From positions 1 through 13,845 of the forward strand of contig JAOZNS010000043.1 in NCBI GenBank assembly GCA_029933635.1: DNA of 13,845 bases, given 5' to 3'. Below the pieces are notes generated by a model. That model was not told the origin of the DNA. It did not search any database and saw nothing but the letters and a program-made list of their open reading frames with translations. How positions within the stretch are numbered: position 1 is the first letter of the stretch; the number at the start of each line of letters is the position of its first letter. The DNA comes from Candidatus Zixiibacteriota bacterium (GTDB lineage: Bacteria; Zixibacteria; MSB-5A5; SM1-73). A program made the position numbers and the translations under genes. Positions 1 through 6,868 of this stretch are shown piece by piece.

Positions 1-1546
1 CAAAAGAGTATTGAACGTTTCGGGCGAACCTCAGAAACTGCCCACCATGAATCAGAAGTGCAAATAAAACCAGTCCAGCCATTCCCAAAAGCTTGATCCT
101 CCTTAAAGTTGGCCATGGCTTCTTTCTTTTTAGCCTATAAAAAACATACGTGAAGGGCAAAGAGAGAGAAAAGGATACCAGTACGATTGTATTCAGCTGG
201 GCTGTTTTTTGGAGGATCTTAAGAGAAAATGAGATGAGATGAAATATCAGGAGGGCACAGGTGGGGAAAGAAAGTATCCAGAACCACACGCTGGTTTTGC
301 CCTTCCTCTTTTCCTTAGAGGAGTTTAAAGAATCGAGAAGATAAAAGGCAGCCAAAGCACACAAAGGGGGAATTATCAGGATCTGATACCTCAACGGACG
401 GTAGTTCCAGGGCATCAAAGCAAAGAGGCCCACCACCAGCCATAATCCAAAAAAAAGCTCCAGCCTGGGACAGAGATTGAGATTTTTTGAAATATTTTTG
501 CGCTTAAAAATTTTAAAAAAGAGTCCCAAAAGGGAAAGCATGGATAAGACGAAAATCACAGGCATTCTGAAGAAAAGATCGGTGTCTGCCAAGATGCGAT
601 CACTTATCAGAACACGACTGACCTGACCGAAGGAAAAAAGCGAATAGACGAAATCAGGAATTGAACGAAAAGCCTGAGGGGCGCCGTACATACCAACCGA
701 CATTCCCGAAACGAAATTGTATGCGGTTTTGAAGGAACCCGAACAGACCATAAAAAACCAGGGTAAGGTTACCACAGCCAGACCGAGCACAAAAAACCCT
801 ATGGCCCTCCCCCTGTTTTTACTTCTCTGATCGGAGGAACGGTCCGGTTTTGTAAACATCAAGATGAAAAAACATACAGGCAGGATGAACCAGGCTAACA
901 TTTTACCAAAAAGGATCGAGGTGGCAAAGCAAGCCGCCGAAAGGACCAAAATCCATGCTCTTTTCAAACCTGACACAAAAAGATAAAGCCCTAAAGCGAA
1001 GAAGAAAAGGACCGGCACCTCGGCAAAGGTGTTGCGACTATACATCACCAGAATGTAGTTAATCCCCAGAAAAAAGGTGGCTAAAAGCGCAGTTTTCTGG
1101 TTGACATCTTTTTTAATTGCCAAAAAGAAAAGGATCAAGGTGAAAAAACTGAGGGACCCGGCCATCAGGTTCGCCTGCCACCTTCCCACTCCCAGAAGCT
1201 TGAAAAAGATGAAGCCGATGACGGAATAGGCGGAGTTTACCCACAGAACTAAAAATGGAATTCCAAATGGATCCCACTTGCCCCACAACACCTTACTGCG
1301 GGCAAAGGAGGTATATTGGCCTGGGTCGGTGTTGAGATCCTGGCTCCAGGATAGGTCTTGAGGAGGATCCGCAGATAAGAACAGAAAGCGCACAAGCACC
1401 CCCAAGCCTAAAACCACGAGGGTCAAAAGGAGGTGGCCGGTGGATGAGTCCCAGAAGCTTTTAGAGAAGATACCTCTGTTTAGCCGAAGGATGTCTCTTT
1501 TGGGATGGAAGGTTTTTTCCTTCTGTTTGCTCTTCTTTGATTTCAT
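1..1546 (-). CDS. GT-C / PMT-type (family 39-like) membrane glycosyltransferase, 3' end cut off by window
   Basis: An open frame runs from ATG at 1546 to the window edge, giving 515 codons without a stop; the C-terminus is missing. The protein has a basic N-terminus (about residues 1-35) and then many hydrophobic segments from about residue 38. The first long loop after TM1 is rich in acidic residues (D60, D64, D70, D74), where GT-C enzymes keep their catalytic Asp. A second motif, RNTFAEVP (171-178), matches the conserved Arg/Glu region of PMT/ArnT-like enzymes. Such proteins move a sugar from a polyprenyl-phosphate donor to a lipid, glycan or protein on the outer face of the inner membrane. 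It lies 61 nt after the GT2 gene on the same strand, so it is probably the last gene of that operon. The acceptor cannot be told from sequence. No clear ribosome binding site is visible before the ATG; the frame stays open upstream but offers no better start. Confidence 0.85.
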   Translation of the reverse strand, partial: MKSKKSKQKEKTFHPKRDILRLNRGIFSKSFWDSSTGHLLLTLVVLGLGVLVRFLFLSADPPQDLSWSQDLNTDPGQYTSFARSKVLWGKWDPFGIPFLVLWVNSAYSVIGFIFFKLLGVGRWQANLMAGSLSFFTLILFFLAIKKDVNQKTALLATFFLGINYILVMYSRNTFAEVPVLFFFALGLYLFVSGLKRAWILVLSAACFATSILFGKMLAWFILPVCFFILMFTKPDRSSDQRSKNRGRAIGFFVLGLAVVTLPWFFMVCSGSFKTAYNFVSGMSVGMYGAPQAFRSIPDFVYSLFSFGQVSRVLISDRILADTDLFFRMPVIFVLSMLSLLGLFFKIFKRKNISKNLNLCPRLELFFGLWLVVGLFALMPWNYRPLRYQILIIPPLCALAAFYLLDSLNSSKEKRKGKTSVWFWILSFPTCALLIFHLISFSLKILQKTAQLNTIVLVSFSLSLPFTYVFYRLKRKKPWPTLRRIKLLGMAGLVLFALLIHGGQFLRFARNVQYSF

Positions 1547-1607
1547 AAAAAATATAAAAACCCAACATTTTGTAAGACCGGGGTGGAGAAGGATGAATTC
1601 GCAAGTT

Positions 1608-2291
1608 TTAATTAAAGAACCGATATCGAATTAAAGTTACAACCGCGCTAAGACCGTCCTTCCAGCCGATCTTTTTTCCTTCCTCCACGGTTCGGTATCG
1701 ATAGGAAATAGGGATCTCAACTATTCTGTATCCTCGCTTAAGAATTTTCGCGGTGACCTCGGGGCAGAACTCAAATCTTTTGCACTTAAGGGACAAGCTT
1801 TTTAAAAGATCGGTTTTAAACACCTTGTAACAGGTGGCCTCGTCGCTAACTGAAAATCCGTAAAGTAGTTTTACCAGCCAGTTGAGCAGAAGCACGCCCA
1901 ATTTGAATTTGGTGAAGGGAAGAACATTTTGCTTGTTCAGGTATCGGGACCCGTAGACCACCTCGGCCTTCCCCTCCGAGAAGGGCTGAACCAGCTTGAT
2001 GTAATCCTGAGGATCATATTCTAAATCGGCATCCTGAATTATCACCAGATCGCCCTTGACCTGCTTAAGGGCGGTTCTGATGGCCGTTCCCTTTCCTCGA
2101 TTTTTGTCGTGATAGAAGATCCGAACCTCCGGGTCATCTTCCAGGGATTTAAGCTTTTCTTTGGTTCCATCGGTGGAGCCGTCGTCCACGATCAATATCT
2201 CCTTTTCCAAATCCACCGCCTTAACCTTTTGCACTATCTTAAGTATGGTCTCCCTTTCGTTAAAGACGGGGATGATCACCGAAAGCTTCAT
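1608..2291 (-). CDS. Family 2 glycosyltransferase, polyprenyl-phosphate sugar synthase-like (DPM1/ArnC type)
   Basis: A 227-residue GT-A fold enzyme. Visible motifs are the N-terminal nucleotide-binding strand VIIPVFNERE (5-14), DDGSTDGT (36-43), NRGKG (64-68), the metal-binding D87-A-D89 in QDADLEYDP, and the VYGSR segment shortly after. There are no C-terminal membrane helices, so it resembles the short soluble DPM1-like enzymes rather than GtrB or ArnC with their TM tails. The family transfers a sugar from a nucleotide donor to dolichyl- or undecaprenyl-phosphate. The start lies 7 nt after the stop of the SMR-like gene, and Shine-Dalgarno-like bases (AGGAG, then AAGGGG) sit in the end of that gene, which suggests translational coupling. 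Next to a small flippase-like protein and a PMT-type transferase, charging of a lipid carrier is the natural role. The sugar is unknown. Confidence 0.9.
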   Translation of the reverse strand: MKLSVIIPVFNERETILKIVQKVKAVDLEKEILIVDDGSTDGTKEKLKSLEDDPEVRIFYHDKNRGKGTAIRTALKQVKGDLVIIQDADLEYDPQDYIKLVQPFSEGKAEVVYGSRYLNKQNVLPFTKFKLGVLLLNWLVKLLYGFSVSDEATCYKVFKTDLLKSLSLKCKRFEFCPEVTAKILKRGYRIVEIPISYRYRTVEEGKKIGWKDGLSAVVTLIRYRFFN

Positions 2292-2298
2292 TTCCCCT

Positions 2299-2664
2299 TC
2301 AGCTCCTGGAGACCAGGTATACGCCCAAACAGATCACCAGCACCCCAGCTATCCTGATAGGGGGGAGGTTCTCCCTCAGCAAAAGCCAGGAAAGTAAAAT
2401 CACCATCACATAGCTTAAGCTCACGAAGGGATAGGCAAAACCGACCTCCACCCGAGATAACACCGCCATCCATAAAATTGCGCTTATCCCGTATAGAAAG
2501 AAACCAACAAGGACGAAATAATTGCCAAAGGCAGAACAGAGGCTGGGGAGAAGCACCTTCAAATCAAACCCGATCTTTCCAACAGATGTCATACCCTTCC
2601 TTAAAGAGAGTTGCCCGAATGAATTGGTCACCACACATCCCAGTATCAAGATGATAGACCTCAT
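2299..2664 (-). CDS. Small 4-TM SMR/EamA-like membrane protein, candidate lipid-sugar flippase subunit
   Basis: A 121-residue, very hydrophobic protein with four predicted membrane segments (about 2-20, 38-62, 66-88, 97-118), the size and layout of small multidrug resistance proteins and of ArnE/ArnF. The WMAVLSRVEVGFAYPF stretch with a following SLSYV is typical of the SMR/EamA group. A perfect AAAGGAGG (2672-2679) sits 7 nt before the ATG, and a strong promoter lies about 75 nt further up. It heads the operon with a GT2 and a PMT-like enzyme. In the arn pathway SMR-like proteins flip the lipid-linked sugar across the inner membrane, so a flippase role is inferred from context. A drug or metabolite exporter remains possible, because the SMR fold alone does not separate these roles. 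Confidence 0.82.
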   Translation of the reverse strand: MRSIILILGCVVTNSFGQLSLRKGMTSVGKIGFDLKVLLPSLCSAFGNYFVLVGFFLYGISAILWMAVLSRVEVGFAYPFVSLSYVMVILLSWLLLRENLPPIRIAGVLVICLGVYLVSRS

Positions 2665-2739
2665 GCTGGGGCCTCCTTTTAAACTCTAAATAGCTTAAAC
2701 TTTTTAATCATATACCTTTTCGTCTTCTCCTTTTTTGAT

Positions 2740-2767
2740 ATTATAGGGATTGATCCACAGAAGTCAA
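2740..2767 (-). promoter_or_regulatory. Sigma-70-type promoter of the SMR-GT2-GT39 operon
   Basis: Read on the minus strand, a -35 TTGACT (2767-2762) and a perfect -10 TATAAT (2745-2740) are separated by 16 nt. The start of transcription would fall near 2733, giving a 5' UTR of about 70 nt that ends in the AAAGGAGG site of the SMR-like gene. This also marks the MBL gene upstream as a separate transcription unit. Confidence 0.75.
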
Positions 2768-2917
2768 GGTGTAAAAAGGACGCTTCACTTCATTGATACG
2801 AAATTCGGAGCAAGGCAATCTTCAAGTAAAAGGGCGATGCATGAATCGTATCCCCTTCGCTTGGTAAAGTTTAAATCGTTTGCTGGAAGCTTCAATTGGG
2901 GATGAAAAGATCGTAAT

Positions 2918-3886
2918 TTACCAAAGGCTCTTGGAGATATCGGTGCTCTCCTTGAGCTGTTCGGCATCAAAGCCCTCTTTCTTTAAGTAGCTTGAAAACT
3001 CTGAGAAACCATGCACCGTATAGATTTTTTGGGGACCAGCTTTTTTTACATACTCCATAAGTTCCGAAAAATCTGCATGGTCGGACAAGGGAATTGCTTC
3101 ATCCACTCCATAATAGTCCTTAGCATCCGAATGGATAGCCCAGCCGGTCAATATGGTAACTCTCTTTCTGGGTATGTTCTTTACCATGCGTGATCTCTTT
3201 GCCCAGGGGGGTATAATCAACACCCTATCCTCCAGCTTTCCAGCTTGATAGGGCTGGTAATTTTTGAATTTTACTCCAAACTCCTCAAATATCTTGGCGA
3301 TATTGTAAATTGTTCCATGCACGGCAAGCTTGAATCCCCGATTAGACAGAATCTTCATCGCCTCCTGGGCCTTTCCCAGAGAGTAGGCCAAAAAGATTGG
3401 AGTTTTACCTTGAGCTTGAGCATCTTCCACAAATTCCACCATCCTTGCATAGATCTCTTTGAGGGGAGGAAACAGATACCTGGGAAGACCGAAGGTGGAC
3501 TCCATGATAAGAATATCACATCTTTTAATCTCCGCCTTTTTTGCGGTTAAACTTTTTCGCAATTTAAAATCTCCGGTGTAGACCATCCTCACTCCTCTTT
3601 TCTCTATCAGGATTTGTGCTCCGCCCAAGATGTGACCGGACGGGAAAAGCTCCACCCTTATCCCCTTTTTCAATTCCCTGGGTTGATTATATTCCAGCGT
3701 TTTAAATTTTGCCTTTCCGAAGCGATGCTGGCACAGTTTGGCGGTTTCCGGGGTGGCTAAAATTTTAGCATGCTTGACAGCATGATCAAAATGTGCGTGG
3801 GAAACAAAGCAGAAATCCACCCTTCTTTTCGCATCTAACCACAGGCCGGTCCCTTTTACGTGAATGCCATTTTGAAATTCGATCAT
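2918..3886 (-). CDS. MBL-fold exonuclease, ligase-associated / mRNA 3'-end processing factor type
   Basis: A 322-residue metallo-beta-lactamase-fold nuclease. It shows the metal-binding HAHFDH (30-35), a GHILGG segment (84-89), TGDF with the metal-ligand Asp (104-107), ESTFGLP (129-135), an LAYSLGKAQ segment near 165, SDHADF near 268 and a final VHGFSEF near 290. This motif order matches the family called ligase-associated DNA exonuclease, or putative exonuclease of the mRNA 3'-end processing factor family, related to CPSF73. In many bacteria it sits with an ATP-dependent DNA ligase and an Lhr-like helicase; neither is present here. I prefer ATG at 3886. An in-frame TTG directly before it (3889) is a possible start, and neither has a strong ribosome binding site. 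It ends 150 nt before the operon promoter downstream, with no terminator seen between. DNA or RNA as substrate is not settled by sequence. Confidence 0.88.
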   Translation of the reverse strand: MIEFQNGIHVKGTGLWLDAKRRVDFCFVSHAHFDHAVKHAKILATPETAKLCQHRFGKAKFKTLEYNQPRELKKGIRVELFPSGHILGGAQILIEKRGVRMVYTGDFKLRKSLTAKKAEIKRCDILIMESTFGLPRYLFPPLKEIYARMVEFVEDAQAQGKTPIFLAYSLGKAQEAMKILSNRGFKLAVHGTIYNIAKIFEEFGVKFKNYQPYQAGKLEDRVLIIPPWAKRSRMVKNIPRKRVTILTGWAIHSDAKDYYGVDEAIPLSDHADFSELMEYVKKAGPQKIYTVHGFSEFSSYLKKEGFDAEQLKESTDISKSLW

Positions 3887-3927
3887 CAAGAATCAAATTC
3901 CGGGATTATTCAAGTTCGACGTTATGC

Positions 3928-3956
3928 GCAGGATGAATTCCTGCCCCTATCGGAGA
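3928..3956. repeat. Hairpin module of dispersed repeat, copy A
   Basis: This 29-nt stretch matches 5331-5359 at 26 of 29 positions. Arms GCAGGA (3928-3933) and TCCTGC (3939-3944) form a 6-bp stem around a TGAAT loop, followed by a conserved CCCTATCGGAGA tail. All three differences from the second copy fall in the stem and keep it pairable. It lies in the upstream region of the MBL gene. Confidence 0.7.
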
Positions 3957-3961
3957 ATTTA

Positions 3962-4004
3962 TTGGTTCTTTCGTATTCCGGTTGCACCTTCATGACTTAA
4001 AACC
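3962..4004. repeat. 43-nt dispersed repeat module, copy A
   Basis: This 43-nt segment is identical to 13666-13708 except for one C/T change at 3996. It begins TTGGTTCTTTCG and ends TTAAAACC. It lies 5 nt after the hairpin module and has no coding potential I can support. Near-identity across almost 10 kb indicates a recent or conserved repeat. Confidence 0.85.
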
Positions 4005-4031
4005 CATGATGTTGACAAATAAAAGTTAGTT

Positions 4032-4053
4032 CCCTCTCCCCTTGGGGAGAGGG
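4032..4053. repeat. REP-like perfect palindrome in the MBL-kinase spacer
   Basis: Arms CCCTCTCCCC (4032-4041) and GGGGAGAGGG (4044-4053) form a perfect 10-bp inverted repeat around TT, followed by TCAGGGTGAG. Palindromes of this composition, with a CTCACCC flank on the other strand, are common extragenic repeats in many bacterial genomes. A related element in the opposite orientation lies at 10325-10360. There is no T-tract, so it is not a standard terminator. Confidence 0.7.
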
Positions 4054-4076
4054 TCAGGGTGAGACAGAAAAAAAGA

Positions 4077-4193
4077 GCGATTTTTAACCTCGCCCTTTCA
4101 GGCTGATCCTTTTCGCCAGGAGTTGATGTTTTCTATTTCTCCCTCAAAAACAATAACTTACAATAAACCCACCAACCTAAATAAGAAAGACCC
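4077..4193. repeat. 117-nt dispersed repeat module, copy A
   Basis: This aligns over its whole length with 5173-5289, also 117 nt, at roughly 80% identity by eye and with two compensating single-base gaps. Its last 43 nt (4151-4193, starting CAATAACTTAC) are also present at 13713-13755. The 3890-4267 region between the kinase and MBL genes holds only this repeat, the two modules and the palindrome above; I see no gene in it. Confidence 0.78.
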
Positions 4194-4267
4194 AATTTAT
4201 TTATGTCCGACTCTTCCCCTCAAGATTTATGGGGAACAAAGTTGGCGGTGCAACCTTTACCTGTTTT

Positions 4268-4289
4268 CAAAAGGCTTCGAAGCCTTTTG
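4268..4289 (-). terminator. Symmetrical intrinsic terminator after the adenosine-specific-kinase gene
   Basis: A perfect 22-nt palindrome begins directly after the kinase stop codon. Arms AAAAGGCT and AGCCTTTT surround TCGA, so the RNA hairpin has a GC core and ends in TTTT on either strand. It fits a bidirectional Rho-independent terminator, although the T-run is short. Confidence 0.55.
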
Positions 4290-4778
4290 TTACCAACCAA
4301 GCTTATACCCGATTCTCCTTAAAAATTGTTTCCTCTCTTTGACCTCCTCTTCGGTTTCCACCCTTTTGGGCACATATCCATCCACCACCCCCACGATCCC
4401 TCTTCCCTGCTCGGTCTCAGCTATCACCAGCTGTAAGGGGTTGGCGGTGGCACAAAAGATACCGCACACCTCTGGACAATTCTTGATGGCATTCAATACG
4501 TTGATGGGATAGGCGCCTCTGATATAGATTATGAATGTGTGACCTGCTCCGATGTCAAAGGCGGTCTGGGCCGCCAATTTTTTTAGCTCAACATCATTCC
4601 CCTCTGATCTTACCAGGCAAGGTCCAGAAGCTTCGCAAAAAGCCAAACCAAATCTTATCCCCAGAGCAGATCCGACCAAAGTCTCATATAGATCCTCCGC
4701 CGTTTTGATGAAATGGGTCTGTCCCACGATGAGGTTGGTCTTTTCCGGCAATGGCACCTTGTAAACTCTAAATTCCAT
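4290..4778 (-). CDS. Adenosine-specific kinase family protein (DUF355)
   Basis: A 162-residue protein recognised along its whole length as the small adenosine-specific kinase / DUF355 family, known from archaea and some bacteria. Conserved blocks include GQTHFIKTAEDLYETLV (19-35), GLAFCEASGPCLVR (44-57), the GAGHTFII and PINVLNAIKNCPEVCGIFCATANP run in the middle, and AETEQGRGIVGVVDGY near 120-135. The family name comes from structural work showing adenosine binding; a physiological kinase reaction is not well established. AAGGAGG lies 4-6 nt before the ATG. It is monocistronic as far as can be seen, with a palindromic terminator right after the stop. No partner genes for purine metabolism are nearby. 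The final 25 residues are charged and less typical. Confidence 0.92.
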   Translation of the reverse strand: MEFRVYKVPLPEKTNLIVGQTHFIKTAEDLYETLVGSALGIRFGLAFCEASGPCLVRSEGNDVELKKLAAQTAFDIGAGHTFIIYIRGAYPINVLNAIKNCPEVCGIFCATANPLQLVIAETEQGRGIVGVVDGYVPKRVETEEEVKERKQFLRRIGYKLGW

Positions 4779-4949
4779 CTTTCCTCCTTATGTTAAAAGA
4801 AAATTCATATATTTTAAGTTTTCCAACGAGCCTTTCCTCTTTTCCATCAGCATTCCAGAGGGGTCAGATGTTGAAAAATCTAAAAAATAATTTAAGACTA
4901 CGGGGGTAAAAAGCAAGCAAATAAATAAGGGGGGTAAGAAAAAGGAGGG

Positions 4950-5262
4950 GTGATGGTATCCCCTCATTTGAGTTAACTGAGCTGCTGGCTTATGGAAGGA
5001 ATGGAGGAAAGGAGGGACAGAATTGGTGGAAAAGATGGAGGAGAAAGTTGAGGACCCAGCAGAAAGTTTTTTCTTCTGGGATAAAAAAGCACCGGAGATC
5101 TTCCCCTGGAGGAGTTTAATCTAATTGAGAGGAACAAAACTCCGGAGGAGGAAGTAGAAAAAGCAAAAACCAGCGATTTTCAACCACACCCTTCAGGCAG
5201 ATCTTTTTCGCAAAGAGTTGATGCTTTTTTATTTGACTCTCAAATACAATAACTTACATTAA
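4950..5262 (+). pseudogene. Possible decayed small gene in the 757-nt divergent spacer
   Basis: The spacer 4779-5535 holds no intact long gene. Its 4950-5262 part is purine-rich and looks coding-like in fragments that change frame. One fragment from TTG at 5023, with AGGAGG 7 nt upstream, gives 33 codons containing KMEEKVEDPAESFFFWD and stops at 5122. A second frame continues with LPLEEFNLIERNKTPEEE and runs into the 117-nt repeat before stopping at 5260-5262. This could be a frameshifted remnant or chance in A/G-rich DNA. No family is recognised. Confidence 0.22.
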
Positions 5263-5289
5263 ATCTCCCAACCTAAATAAGAAAGACCC
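5173..5289. repeat. 117-nt dispersed repeat module, copy B
   Basis: This is the counterpart of 4077-4193 in the same orientation. Its last 43 nt (5247-5289) differ from the copy at 13713-13755 only at the penultimate base. Copy B is thus closer to the distant copy C than to neighbouring copy A in this part. Confidence 0.8.
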
Positions 5290-5330
5290 GAAATTTGCAC
5301 ACAAATTGGTCTTTTGCCGAAGATTCTTAG

Positions 5331-5359
5331 GCGGGGTGAATTCCCGCCCCTATCGGAGA
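5331..5359. repeat. Hairpin module of dispersed repeat, copy B
   Basis: This matches 3928-3956 at 26 of 29 positions. The stem is stronger here: GGCGGG (5330-5335) pairs with CCCGCC (5343-5348) around GTGAATT. In copy B the hairpin lies downstream of the 117-nt module, while in copy A it lies upstream. A further small GGGC-ATTTA-GCCC hairpin follows at 5384-5396. Confidence 0.7.
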
Positions 5360-5443
5360 CGGCAACTGGCCAATCATGGGGCCGGGCATTTAGCCCTGCC
5401 AGCAGAGTTAGGCAACAGCAGATTCTCTTTTTTTATTTTTTTG

Positions 5444-5472
5444 TTGCAAAACCAATTCAAATGGATTATCCT
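5444..5472 (+). promoter_or_regulatory. Candidate promoter of the GWxTD gene pair
   Basis: TTGCAA (5444-5449) and TATCCT (5467-5472) stand 17 nt apart, each matching 4 of 6 consensus bases, in A/T-rich DNA 64 nt before the first GWxTD gene. It is the best-spaced candidate in this stretch but weak by sequence alone. Confidence 0.35.
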
Positions 5473-5535
5473 TAAAAAGGGGAGGAGGCGTATCAAAAAA
5501 GGGAAGATGTTTAATCGATTTTTGAAAGGACAAAT

Positions 5536-6846
5536 ATGAGAAAAGTTGCCTTCATATTTCTTTTTTCCATCGGCTTGATAGCTTTCCCTGCGGGGGTTGT
5601 CTCGCAGACCGACTTCGGATATTTGGAGGAAAAGGAACCCCTCTTTTTCGTAGACCACGCCGCCTTCCGAGAACCTACCGGGGAGAAGTTCAGGCTGGAG
5701 GTGTATTACCAGATCTTCACCAAGGCTTTAACCTTTGTCAAGGAGGGGGATAAGTTTAAGGCCTCCTATGAGGTTCAGGTTTTCCTTTCCAATAAGATCA
5801 ACAAACAGGTGACCGGCACCTCGATGGAGGAGGATTACGTGGTGGAAAGCTATGAGCGAACCCGTTCGCCTTCCGATTTTTTGATAAATCAACTCACCCT
5901 TCCCCTTTATTCGGGCAGATATAAGTTAAGGGTAAAATTGATTGATCGCAACTCTGGGTCTGTATTCGAACAGGAAAAGGATTTCAAAATTCCCTCCCGC
6001 AAGAAAAAAAAGATTTTGTTTTCCGACATCCAGTTTATTCGTCAGCTTTCGGACAGCACGGGCAAATCCAGATTCAACAAGAGGGGTAAGGAGGCTATTC
6101 CCAGCGTATCGCGAAGTTACGGCGATTCTGAGCCCACACTGTTTTTTTACTATGAGATTTATGGTGGTCCTCAGAAGCCCCGATCTTTTCTTCTCAGCTA
6201 TGTGGTCGACCATCTAACCCAAGCTTTCCTCTATCAGGAGACCACCACGGTTATCTTAGGACCGAAGCCATACTTCATCTTTGATAGTCTTTCTTTGGAA
6301 GAGTTTCCCTCCGGCTATTACTCTTTGAAGGTGACACTCTTAGAGAAAGGAAAGGAAAAAGCCCGGATGGAAAGGTCCTTTCAGATAGATTGGTCCTTTT
6401 TGAACCAGTTGAAGAACGAATATATCAAAGCCATTGAGCAGTTAAGATATGTGGCTTCCGAGGAAGAGATGAAAAAGCTGAAGGAGGCTCCAGAGGAGGA
6501 GCATCTGCAAAGCTGGTTGGAGTTCTGGAAATCCAAGGACCCCACCCCCAACACCCCGGAAAATGAACTGAAGGACGACGAGTACCGGAGACTAAAATAT
6601 GTGAATCTGAATTTTGCTCTGTCCACCAAGGAGGGATGGGAAACGGATATGGGGATGGTTTATATGATATATGGGCATCCGGATGAGGTGGAAAAACATC
6701 CCTTCGATAGGGATGTGCGTGCCTTCCAAAGATGGTATTATTATAAGAAGAATCTGGTGTTTTTGTTTGTGGATCGCGGAGATGGAGAATATGAGCTTCA
6801 GCCACCTTACGACGGACGACCCGCCTACTATCGAAAAAGGTATTGA
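5536..6846 (+). CDS. GWxTD domain-containing secreted protein (first of a tandem pair)
   Basis: A 436-residue protein with an N-terminal signal peptide (MRKVAFIFLFSIGLIAFPAG, cleavage probably near residues 20-24; no lipobox Cys). The middle part (about 35-280) looks like beta-sandwich repeats. A charged helical linker (about 285-330) is followed by the C-terminal GWxTD domain. This contains FWKSKDPTPNTPENE near 330-345, YRRLKYVNLNF, and the naming motif GWETD (367-371) followed by MGMVYMIYGHPDEVEKHPFD. GWxTD proteins are exported proteins of uncharacterised function in several Gram-negative phyla; I know of no assigned reaction. GAAAGGA 5 nt before the ATG supports this start. The next gene is a paralogue 22 nt downstream, so the two are very likely co-transcribed. 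Confidence 0.88.
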   Translation: MRKVAFIFLFSIGLIAFPAGVVSQTDFGYLEEKEPLFFVDHAAFREPTGEKFRLEVYYQIFTKALTFVKEGDKFKASYEVQVFLSNKINKQVTGTSMEEDYVVESYERTRSPSDFLINQLTLPLYSGRYKLRVKLIDRNSGSVFEQEKDFKIPSRKKKKILFSDIQFIRQLSDSTGKSRFNKRGKEAIPSVSRSYGDSEPTLFFYYEIYGGPQKPRSFLLSYVVDHLTQAFLYQETTTVILGPKPYFIFDSLSLEEFPSGYYSLKVTLLEKGKEKARMERSFQIDWSFLNQLKNEYIKAIEQLRYVASEEEMKKLKEAPEEEHLQSWLEFWKSKDPTPNTPENELKDDEYRRLKYVNLNFALSTKEGWETDMGMVYMIYGHPDEVEKHPFDRDVRAFQRWYYYKKNLVFLFVDRGDGEYELQPPYDGRPAYYRKRY

Positions 6847-6868
6847 ACTGAAAATTTGTGATTTCGAT

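Noticed and set aside
2795..2852. GATACGA / TCGTATC inverted repeat around a 44-nt centre
   Set aside because: Seven-base arms this far apart are expected by chance; no second copy was noticed.
4012..4040. TTGACA inside repeat copy A as a possible promoter
   Set aside because: No acceptable -10 box lies 16-18 nt downstream, and no plus-strand gene follows.
4032..4053. Palindrome as a Rho-independent terminator
   Set aside because: No T-tract follows on either strand, and the flanks match REP-like extragenic repeats better.
3928..4193. CRISPR-like or tandem repeat array
   Set aside because: The repeated pieces are not regularly spaced, have no unique spacers of constant length and no cas gene is nearby.
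6671..6868. Longer open frame extending the second GWxTD gene upstream
   Set aside because: It would overlap the first GWxTD gene by 176 nt, adds residues unlike the family, and would bury the signal peptide that begins cleanly at 6869.
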